NCBI GenBank assembly: GCA_002337545.1
Contig: DDGE01000064.1
Coordinates: 4,197-13,289 of the forward strand
Direction: 5' to 3'
Source: Phycisphaerales bacterium UBA1910
GTDB taxonomy: Bacteria > Planctomycetota > Phycisphaerae > Phycisphaerales > UBA1924
DNA: 9,093 bases
Position 1 is the first letter of the stretch; each line of letters opens with the position of its first letter. Position numbers and translations under genes: made by a program. This document shows, one piece after another, positions 1 through 5,584 of the stretch. The notes under the pieces are model-generated. The model saw only the letters and a program-made list of their open reading frames with translations. It searched no databases and was not told the origin of the DNA.

Positions 1-947
1 TCGGGCGCCGCGCCCGCGTCGAGGATCTGTTGAAAGACTTCTGCGTTCTGCCCGCCGAAAGCCGCGGCGTGCGTCATGGTCGCACCGGCGTTATTCGTGA
101 GCGTGACATCCGCCCCGCCCTGCAGCAGGTACCTGGGCATCAGGGGGTCTTTGTTCTGCAGCAGCGCCCACATGAGCGGCGTCATGCCCTTGGCGTCGCG
201 TGAGTCGATCTCTGCGCCTGCACGGATGATCGCGCCGGCCACCTCGGCCATGTTCTCGCGGGCCGCCAGGTGCAGCGGGGTGAGCTCGTCCTTCGTGTAG
301 GTCTTCGTGAGATCGGCGCCGTGCTCGGCCAGCAGCTCCCAGATGCGGAAGCGGTGGTTGTGCATCGCGGCATAAGACACCGCGGAGTGGCCGTGGTCGT
401 CGAGGCGGTTGAGGTCAACATCCATCGCAGCTACAGCGGTGGCGATTGGATTGTAAGTCTGATTTGCTAAGATCATATGCATCAGCACATCGGTGCCGTG
501 GCTATCGCGTTTGTTGGGATCCTCTCTCCGCTCAAGGAAGAGACTGAATATGCTCGCGCAGGCTTTAGGGTCCGGGTTGTAAGCAACATGATGGATTGGG
601 TACAGCCCGTCGTCATCAGGGCTGTCGCGATAGACACTTCGCGAGAACAAGTATGATACAAACCGATCCGATGGCGGGATACGGCAGGCGTACATGAACA
701 GGCTCTTGCCATCGGGCCCACTGTGGTTGATGTAGTACTTCTTGTCCCGAATATCTTGCTGAAACGACCTGAGGGTCTGCTCCTGATTCCGCCTTGTGCA
801 TGATTCCAATCGCACGACGAGTCCCGCCAGTGTGTCGTCTTTCGCTGTCTCAATTTCTTCGAGCGCCTCGAAGTACTGCTCCAACTGCCCACGCGCGGCA
901 CAGGAAGCGAAACACAGACTAAGAACAATAGTAAAGATTCGCATCAT
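1..947 (-). CDS. Exported ankyrin-repeat protein, 3' end cut by window edge
   Basis: An open frame of 315 codons runs from ATG at 947 to the first base of the window with no stop, so the C-terminus is missing. A second in-frame ATG lies at 944. The start is supported by AGGGAGG at 954-960 (minus strand), 6 bases before the ATG. Residues 1 to about 17 form a short hydrophobic signal; the FASC stretch resembles a lipobox, but Phe at -3 is atypical, so lipoprotein status is uncertain. Residues 70-315 hold about seven ankyrin-type units. The best are DELTPLHLAAR (220-230), DAKGMTPLMWALLQ (251-264) and the GAD/GAE turns near 210, 245 and 279; the N-terminal units are degenerate. Ankyrin stacks usually bind proteins; no target can be named. 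Base composition changes inside the gene: the 5' half is much less GC-rich than the 3' half. It is divergent from yqgF. Confidence 0.9.
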   Translation of the reverse strand, partial: MMRIFTIVLSLCFASCAARGQLEQYFEALEEIETAKDDTLAGLVVRLESCTRRNQEQTLRSFQQDIRDKKYYINHSGPDGKSLFMYACRIPPSDRFVSYLFSRSVYRDSPDDDGLYPIHHVAYNPDPKACASIFSLFLERREDPNKRDSHGTDVLMHMILANQTYNPIATAVAAMDVDLNRLDDHGHSAVSYAAMHNHRFRIWELLAEHGADLTKTYTKDELTPLHLAARENMAEVAGAIIRAGAEIDSRDAKGMTPLMWALLQNKDPLMPRYLLQGGADVTLTNNAGATMTHAAAFGGQNAEVFQQILDAGAAP

Positions 948-950
948 TAT

Positions 951-960
951 GGACCTCCCT
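951..960 (-). promoter_or_regulatory. Strong Shine-Dalgarno of the ankyrin gene
   Basis: Read on the minus strand this is AGGGAGGTCC, followed by ATA and the ATG at 947. The GGAGG core lies 6 bases from that ATG and 9 from the in-frame ATG at 944. It fixes the start of the ankyrin gene and contrasts with the divergent yqgF gene, which has no such site. Confidence 0.75.
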
Positions 961-979
961 CAGCTTGGTCTACCCATCC

Positions 980-985
980 TAGAAT
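980..985 (+). promoter_or_regulatory. Candidate -10 box of a leaderless yqgF transcript
   Basis: TAGAAT (5 of 6 matches to TATAAT) ends 5 bases before the ATG at 991. No Shine-Dalgarno precedes that ATG. The spacing would place transcription start at or next to the start codon. No convincing -35 hexamer is visible 16-18 bases upstream. Confidence 0.35.
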
Positions 986-990
986 GCCTC

Positions 991-1461
991 ATGCGCATCT
1001 TCGCGATCGATCTTGGGGACAAACGCACCGGGCTCGCCCTCGCGGACCGGATCACCTCCATCGCATCGCCCGCGGGGTTGATTGAGGTGCCGATCGATCA
1101 GGAGAACGGGCGCCTGCTCATCGACGCGATCGTGAAACAGTTCCACCAGCAGGCCTCGGGTCCCGAGACCGAGATCGTCCTCGGCATCCCCCTCAACATG
1201 GATTCGACCGAAGGCCCACGCGCGAAACTCGTCCGCGACTTCGCCACCAAGCTCGCGTCTAGGGTCGATCGCCCAATCGTCCTTGTCGATGAACGCAAAA
1301 CCTCCCAAGCCGCCGACGCGCAGATGTCGCAAACCGGGCTCACGCACAAACAAAAAAAACTTCGCCGGGACGCGATCGCCGCCGCCGCCATCGCCCAGCT
1401 CTACCTCGACGAGCCCGACACATCCGTCATCGACACCATTGACCCCATCGAGCACATTTAA
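991..1461 (+). CDS. ruvX: YqgF/RuvX family putative Holliday junction resolvase / pre-16S rRNA nuclease
   Basis: A 156-residue protein of the RNase H-fold YqgF/RuvX family. In E. coli this protein is implicated in 16S rRNA 5'-end maturation; it has also been called a Holliday junction resolvase. The family signatures are present in order: IDLGDKRTGLA (6-16) with catalytic D7, IVLGIPLNMDST (62-73), VDERKTS (99-105) with E101, and LRRDAIAAAAIAQLYLD (124-140) with the last acidic residue D127. Length matches the usual 140-160 residues. The frame stays open upstream to 796, but family alignment begins at MRIFAIDLG, so ATG 991 is chosen. ATG 949 is possible but would add 14 residues with no family match. 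There is no Shine-Dalgarno; a TAGAAT hexamer sits just upstream. The Asp/Glu-rich end (DTSVIDTIDPIEHI) is a short tail. It is cytoplasmic and divergent from the ankyrin gene. Confidence 0.93.
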   Translation: MRIFAIDLGDKRTGLALADRITSIASPAGLIEVPIDQENGRLLIDAIVKQFHQQASGPETEIVLGIPLNMDSTEGPRAKLVRDFATKLASRVDRPIVLVDERKTSQAADAQMSQTGLTHKQKKLRRDAIAAAAIAQLYLDEPDTSVIDTIDPIEHI

Positions 1462-1513
1462 CCGATCTGGTGTCAGAGGGATGGCTGTTTGGGCGGTTGC
1501 AGTGCAATGAACT

Positions 1514-1530
1514 GAACCCTTCGGGAGTTC
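1514..1530 (+). terminator. UUCG-tetraloop hairpin after yqgF
   Basis: GAACCC, loop TTCG, then GG-A-GTTC: a six-pair stem with one bulged A closed by the very stable C(UUCG)G tetraloop, 52 bases after the yqgF stop. No T-run follows, so it is not a classic intrinsic terminator. It may be an RNA-stabilising 3' end, a weak terminator, or part of the structured leader of the next gene. Confidence 0.4.
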
Positions 1531-1547
1531 TGCTGGTAGAGTAATGA

Positions 1548-1643
1548 AGGGACCGGCCACTAGCCATCAGCCACTAGGGGCCCGAAACGAACGCTGACCG
1601 TTCCTTGCAAACCCCGGTAGCGAGTGGCTGATCGCTCGTCCCT
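1548..1643 (+). repeat. Nested inverted-repeat (structured leader) upstream of the LolA-like gene
   Basis: Nested arms can be read directly: AGGGAC 1548-1553 with GTCCCT 1638-1643; ATCAGCCACT 1566-1575 with AGTGGCTGAT 1623-1632 (10 of 10); GGGG 1577-1580 with CCCC 1612-1615; GAACG 1589-1593 with CGTTC 1599-1603. GCCACTAG occurs twice in the 5' part (1556-1563 and 1570-1577), so the 3' arm AGTGGC could pair with either copy. The whole lies 5' of the LolA-like start, so it could be a cis-acting RNA. A weak -10-like TAGAGT at 1537-1542 would start a transcript close to the first arm. Alternatively it is a dispersed palindromic repeat: bases 1570-1586 match 5330-5346 at 14 of 17 positions. I recognise no known riboswitch class. 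Confidence 0.55.
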
Positions 1644-1644
1644 C

Positions 1645-1659
1645 GAATCCGAAGGATTC
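1645..1659 (+). promoter_or_regulatory. Hairpin overlapping the Shine-Dalgarno of the LolA-like gene
   Basis: GAATCC, loop GAA, GGATTC: a perfect six-pair stem. The only plausible Shine-Dalgarno, AAGGA at 1652-1656, ends 10 bases before ATG 1667. Two of its bases lie in the loop and three in the 3' arm. When folded, the site would be partly hidden, which suggests translational control of the LolA-like gene. The regulator, if any, is unknown. Confidence 0.5.
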
Positions 1660-1666
1660 TCTCCCG

Positions 1667-2554
1667 ATGCCCAGCGCCCTGCTTTCCATCCTGCTCGCAA
1701 CCGCTCCACTCCTCGCGTTCAACGCGCCCCACACGATCGTCGAACCCGATGCGGACACACCCGCGCAACTCGAGTTCAACTCCCCACGCGAGCTCCTCAC
1801 CTCGCTCGCCGCACAGGACAAATCCACCACAACCCTCAAGGGCGGCGTGCGCTACACCATCATCAACGCGCTCGAAAACGACATGCAGATCCGCTACGGC
1901 AACCTTGCGATCCGCAACGATGACAACGCCGACGCCGGGCTCTCACGACGCTACGCAGTGCGCTTCACCGGGCTCGAGATCGACGATCGCTTCGACCAGA
2001 TCGACGAGCACTACATCTTCGATGGGCGCTGGTTCGTCGAACGCAACCCCGAAGAGAAGCAGTTCAACAAACGCGAACTCGTCCCCCAGGGCGAGACGCT
2101 CGACCCCATGGAACTGATGCGAGACGCACCGTTCTGGGTTTCACTCGGACGCGATCAGGACCGGCTCTTCGATCACTACGAAATCACGATCCACGCTCCC
2201 ACCGAGGGCCTGGTCGACAACGCGGACTTCCCCGAGCTGACAACACTCGCGGAGCAGCCCCATGTTCAGGGCACAACCCAGCTCAAGCTCGTACCCAAGC
2301 CCGGGTCCGGGTTTGAGGACGATTGGGAGTTCGTGCGGATCTGGGTCAACACCGAGACCCTCCTCCCAGCGCTCTACCTCAAACAGGACTGGACCGGTGA
2401 TTTGCAGGTCGTCGAACTCTTCCAGACTGAGCGTAACACCGAGATCCCGTCGAGTGTGTTCGACACATCGACGCCAGACTCGGCCTCCGGATGGAATGTC
2501 CAGATCAACCGCTGGCGCGGCGACGCAGATCAACCCAATCTCGAATCCCCCTAA
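1667..2554 (+). CDS. LolA-like periplasmic lipoprotein-carrier family protein
   Basis: A 295-residue protein with a hydrophobic N-terminus (residues 3-18) and a probable signal-peptidase site near AFNA-P (20), although no basic residue precedes the hydrophobic run. The mature part resembles the LolA/outer-membrane lipoprotein-sorting fold. A 'leading helix' (PRELLTSLAAQD, 40-51) is followed by beta-strand-rich sequence with YAVRFTGLEI (96-105), YIFDGRWFVERNPEEKQF (116-133) and VPQGETLDPMEL (139-150). This is the pattern of a half-barrel built round a 'DG.W..E' hairpin. Such proteins shuttle or bind lipidated proteins or lipids in the periplasm; family membership is inferred from pattern, not alignment. 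The start is set by AAGGA at 1652-1656; no other start lies in frame nearby. The TPR metalloprotease follows 9 bases after the stop, so the two are probably co-transcribed. A DUF1571-type or other LolA-like family is also possible. Confidence 0.82.
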   Translation: MPSALLSILLATAPLLAFNAPHTIVEPDADTPAQLEFNSPRELLTSLAAQDKSTTTLKGGVRYTIINALENDMQIRYGNLAIRNDDNADAGLSRRYAVRFTGLEIDDRFDQIDEHYIFDGRWFVERNPEEKQFNKRELVPQGETLDPMELMRDAPFWVSLGRDQDRLFDHYEITIHAPTEGLVDNADFPELTTLAEQPHVQGTTQLKLVPKPGSGFEDDWEFVRIWVNTETLLPALYLKQDWTGDLQVVELFQTERNTEIPSSVFDTSTPDSASGWNVQINRWRGDADQPNLESP

Positions 2555-2557
2555 CAT
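2552..2557 (+). promoter_or_regulatory. Candidate -10 box overlapping the LolA-like stop codon
   Basis: TAACAT overlaps the TAA stop of the upstream gene and ends 6 bases before ATG 2564. No Shine-Dalgarno is present in the 9-base gap. The same hexamer occurs at a similar spacing before the acyltransferase ATG. It may give a leaderless internal transcript; translational coupling to the upstream gene is the alternative. Confidence 0.25.
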
Positions 2558-2563
2558 CCGATC

Positions 2564-5302
2564 ATGACCATATCCCTCCGTACCACCCTCGCGCTGCTCG
2601 CTCTCCTCGCTACCTGCGCCAGCGCGCAGGCCCCGGCGCTCCCACCCGAGGACAACGATCCGCCGATCGCGCCCGTCGATGTGCACAATCACGACCACGA
2701 GCCCATCCGGCGCATCGAGGTCCCCGATCACATCAATCAGGTCACCGATGCCCTCCGCGAGCTGATCAGCGCCGAGTTCCTGACTGAAGACGAGCGTCTG
2801 AACCTGCGTATTCAGCACGGGGTATGGACCCACGCGGACCTGATCGATCGGGATCACGCCGCGCAGGCCGCGCTCGATGCGGGTGCCTACGACCACCCGT
2901 TCCTTCTCGATCCGAATACAGATCCCAACCTGCTCGCCGAGGCCGCCCTGATGCGGGGCGACCCGCGCCGAGCGACGGGATTCCTCAACGCGACCCCGGA
3001 ACCGCGTTCGCCTCAGACACTGGCCCTGCTCGCTCAATCCCACGAAATGCTCGGGCAGACCAACGAAGCACTCGAAGTTCTCACCAAGCTGGAGACGCTG
3101 CTCACAACAACCAGGATCGACGACGCGGACCAGATTGCGTGGGGCGCACAAGGCATGCTCGATCTGCTCCGGTTGCGTGGGCCACAAGCTGACGCACGCA
3201 CGGAATACCAATCGATCACCCGACTCCTCGCCAACGCTCGCGAAAACATCGACCGCACCTCATGGCGTGTGCGGCTCGCAGAGGCCCGTCTTCTGTACGC
3301 CCACAACAACTATACAGACGGTCGCAATGCCGCCGCCGAAACACTCACCCTCCACCCACGCAACGCACAAGCCGCGTTCATCATCGGATCCATGGCCGTC
3401 GACTCCTTCGACTTCGACACCGCCGACGAGATCGCACGCAAACTCGACATCCTCGCCGCCTCAATCGACGAATCCTACAACGCGGACGACGACACGCCCC
3501 CATCCCTGCTCGGTTCGATCCTGCGTGCCCGCGTCGCTCTGCGGCGCAAGGACCCCGAGGGCGCAGAGATGGCGCTGGACATGGTGCTCGCGCGAATGCC
3601 CAACCAACGCGACCTGCTTGAGATCAACGCCGCCGCATCCGCCGCAGGGTTCCGCACAACCTCTACCCAGTTCCTCCTCGATGCTTACGACGCGATCTCA
3701 CCCAGATCACCCAACGCGTACATGCGCGTCGCCGACACACTCAGCGAGTACCGCCAATACGAGCAAGCCGCCGAGGCCTACAGACGCGTCATCGAACGCG
3801 CCCCGCACTGGGGCGAACCGCGACTCAAGCTCGGGCTGCTGCTCGTGCAGGCCGGGCTCGACACGCAGGCACGCGAGGTCCTCGAAGACGCGCTCACGCT
3901 CGATCCTTTCGATCTCCGCGCACAAAACTCGCTCACACTCGTCACCGAACTCGCGACCTACGACACCATCGAGTCCGAGCACTTCATCATCCGCTACAAA
4001 CCCGACACGACCGACATCGTTCTCGCACGCGAGATGCCCGCCATCATGGAACGCATCCACGAACGCGTCGCGGGCAACGCGCCGGGCGGCAACGACTACG
4101 AACCGGCTCAAAAAACCCTCATCGAGCTCATGCCCAACCACGAGTGGTTCGCAGTCCGAATCGGAGGCATGCCCTCCATCCACACCATGGCCGCCTCCAC
4201 CGGGCCCGTCATCGCCATCGAAGCGCCCCGCGACGGTCCCAAGTCTTCCATCGGCCCCTACGACTGGCCCCGCGTCCTCCAGCACGAATACACCCACACC
4301 GTCAACCTCGCACGCACCAAGAACCGCGTCATCCACTGGATGACCGAGGCCAACGCCGTCTTCAACGAGGACGCCCCGCGTGACGCGAACACCTGGGCGC
4401 TGCTCAAGCGTGCCTACGAGAACGACGAGCTCTTCAACCTCGTCGAGATCAACACCGCGTTCGTGCGCCCCAAGAAACCCACCGACCGCGCACAGGCCTA
4501 CGCGCAGGGCGCGTGGATGTTCGAGTACATCGTCGAGACCTTCGGCCCACAAGCCCCGCTGGACATCTTCGACGCCTCCACCCGCGGGCGCGACGCGGTC
4601 GACGCGTTCAAGGAAGTCCTCGATGTCACCCCCGAGTCCTTCCTCGCGTCGTTCAAGGAATGGGCGAAGCAGGACCTCATCGAGCACAACCTCCTCCTCC
4701 CCGACGATGTCCCCGACATCTACGAGATCCTCGGCGTCTCCGAGGACGACTCGCCCAAGGAACAGCTCGCCAAGGTCCCGACCGCCGAGGAGATCGACGA
4801 GCTGCTCGAGCAGTACCCCGACCACCCCGAGCTCATCACCCTCCAGATCGGTTCCGAGCTCGCGGGCGCGGAGGACACGCTCACCGATCGCCAGATCGAG
4901 ATCCTCGAGCACGCGATCACCATCCGCCCCACCGACCCCGAGCCACACAAACGCCTCGTGCGTCATTACCGCGCGAGCGCTGACGACGCGGACCGGCTCC
5001 GCGCGATCCCGCACCTCGAATACCTCGACGCCCGAGAGATCCACTCCCCCGCCTACGCGGGTGAGCTCGCCCTGCTCTACGCCCATCGCGGTGAGCACGA
5101 CAAGGCCATCCTCGCCGCACTCCGCGCCGTCGCGATCGCGCCGTTTGATGCCGACCAACGCGAACGCGCCGCACGCGTGGCGCTGATCGCGGAGAACTTC
5201 GAGCTCGCGAAGCATCAGCTGGAATCGCTGATTATTCTTGAACCGGATCGGGAGATCCATCAGCGGCGCCTCGAAGCACTCAAGACCAAGTTGAGCGAGT
5301 AA
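2564..5302 (+). CDS. Exported TPR-repeat protein with gluzincin-type zinc metalloprotease domain
   Basis: A 912-residue protein. Residues 1-21 are a classical signal peptide (basic R6, hydrophobic core, ASA-Q cleavage). Helical TPR-type repeats occupy about 120-455; the clearest pair is NAYMRVADTLSEYRQYEQAAEAYRRVIERAP and the following unit (384-455). A peptidase-MA-like domain starts at SEHFIIRY (about 471) and carries HEYTH (H574, E575, H578). E595 in HWMTEANAVF lies 17 residues after the second His, the usual third zinc ligand of gluzincins. Most relatives have Glu-Gly here; this one has Glu-Ala. More TPR-like helices follow from about 770 to 905. The protein is probably periplasmic or envelope-bound; its substrate is unknown. 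There is no Shine-Dalgarno before ATG 2564, which lies 9 bases after the LolA-like stop. Residues 40-48 are His/Asp-rich (VHNHDHEP). The pairing with a LolA-like gene suggests an envelope maturation role, which is inference. Confidence 0.93.
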   Translation: MTISLRTTLALLALLATCASAQAPALPPEDNDPPIAPVDVHNHDHEPIRRIEVPDHINQVTDALRELISAEFLTEDERLNLRIQHGVWTHADLIDRDHAAQAALDAGAYDHPFLLDPNTDPNLLAEAALMRGDPRRATGFLNATPEPRSPQTLALLAQSHEMLGQTNEALEVLTKLETLLTTTRIDDADQIAWGAQGMLDLLRLRGPQADARTEYQSITRLLANARENIDRTSWRVRLAEARLLYAHNNYTDGRNAAAETLTLHPRNAQAAFIIGSMAVDSFDFDTADEIARKLDILAASIDESYNADDDTPPSLLGSILRARVALRRKDPEGAEMALDMVLARMPNQRDLLEINAAASAAGFRTTSTQFLLDAYDAISPRSPNAYMRVADTLSEYRQYEQAAEAYRRVIERAPHWGEPRLKLGLLLVQAGLDTQAREVLEDALTLDPFDLRAQNSLTLVTELATYDTIESEHFIIRYKPDTTDIVLAREMPAIMERIHERVAGNAPGGNDYEPAQKTLIELMPNHEWFAVRIGGMPSIHTMAASTGPVIAIEAPRDGPKSSIGPYDWPRVLQHEYTHTVNLARTKNRVIHWMTEANAVFNEDAPRDANTWALLKRAYENDELFNLVEINTAFVRPKKPTDRAQAYAQGAWMFEYIVETFGPQAPLDIFDASTRGRDAVDAFKEVLDVTPESFLASFKEWAKQDLIEHNLLLPDDVPDIYEILGVSEDDSPKEQLAKVPTAEEIDELLEQYPDHPELITLQIGSELAGAEDTLTDRQIEILEHAITIRPTDPEPHKRLVRHYRASADDADRLRAIPHLEYLDAREIHSPAYAGELALLYAHRGEHDKAILAALRAVAIAPFDADQRERAARVALIAENFELAKHQLESLIILEPDREIHQRRLEALKTKLSE

Positions 5303-5424
5303 GTCCTGCCAGTACACACGACTCTGGGTGCCACTACTCGCCCGAAGGGCGCAGTAGTGCTCTTTAGAAGTCCGCAAGACACTACTGCGCCGCTGCGCGT
5401 CGAGTAGTGGCACCCCCAGGACTT
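5301..5424. repeat. Two-unit palindromic element (REP/BIME-like) in convergent gap
   Basis: Nested perfect inverted repeats: AAGTCCTG 5301-5308 with CAGGACTT 5417-5424; GGGTGCCACTACTCG 5326-5340 with CGAGTAGTGGCACCC 5401-5415; GCGCAGTAGTG 5349-5359 with CACTACTGCGC 5380-5390. The heptamer CACTACT/AGTAGTG occurs four times in alternating orientation (5332, 5353, 5380, 5403). The DNA or RNA can therefore fold either as two neighbouring hairpins (5332-5359 with CGCCC-GAA-GGGCG tip; 5380-5409 with GCGC-CGCT-GCGC tip) or as one long stem. The outermost arm overlaps the last two bases of the TPR-protease stop codon. Lying between convergent genes, it may protect or end both transcripts. The two-unit design resembles REP doublets (BIMEs) moved by RAYT transposases, but no transposase is in the window. 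Confidence 0.8.
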
Positions 5425-5584
5425 GGGATACACCAAGGAAGAAAGGCGGAAACGACACACGGCCCAGACCGCCCGCGCATCACCCATCCCCGCTCAGAAT
5501 TCTTCTCAGTGCTCCGTGTGCGCTGTGGTCACTCCCCCACCGCCGCACACCGACCGCTCACGCAATCTGAAGTAGCGTCCGTGA
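5425..5584. other. Remainder of convergent intergenic gap
   Basis: No reading frame with recognisable protein features on either strand. It is GC-rich with short purine and pyrimidine runs. The only structure seen is the hairpin at 5516-5550, described separately. Confidence 0.5.
5516..5550 (-). terminator. Hairpin downstream of the propeller gene
   Basis: GTGTGCG 5516-5522 pairs with CGCACAC 5544-5550. An inner GTGG 5525-5528 pairs with CCAC 5537-5540 around an eight-base loop. It lies 34 bases past the minus-strand stop of the propeller gene. There is no T-run on the minus strand after it, so it is a candidate terminator or 3'-end stabiliser only. Confidence 0.35.

Noticed and set aside
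482..928. 148-codon minus-strand frame within the ankyrin gene
   Set aside because: It is a shifted frame of the true ankyrin frame, which continues uninterrupted from 947 to the window edge with recognisable repeats.
796..990. N-terminal extension of YqgF to 796
   Set aside because: The extra residues match nothing in the family and lie antisense to the ankyrin signal-peptide region; family alignment begins at 991.
1462..1666. tRNA or other known RNA gene in the gap after yqgF
   Set aside because: No T-loop or acceptor-stem pattern and no known RNA family recognised; only the nested inverted repeats described.
2141..3211. 356-codon minus-strand frame across the LolA-like/TPR junction
   Set aside because: Spans the antisense of two genes, no recognisable domain, and composition typical of antisense frames in GC-rich DNA.
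5301..5424. CRISPR array
   Set aside because: Repeated heptamers alternate in orientation and form nested palindromes; there are no regularly spaced direct repeats and no cas genes.
3707..5458. 583-codon open frame on the minus strand opposite the TPR protease
   Set aside because: GC-rich coding shadow: low-complexity Val/Gly/Asp/Leu-rich product, no motif, and the sense strand has a signal peptide, TPRs and HEYTH.
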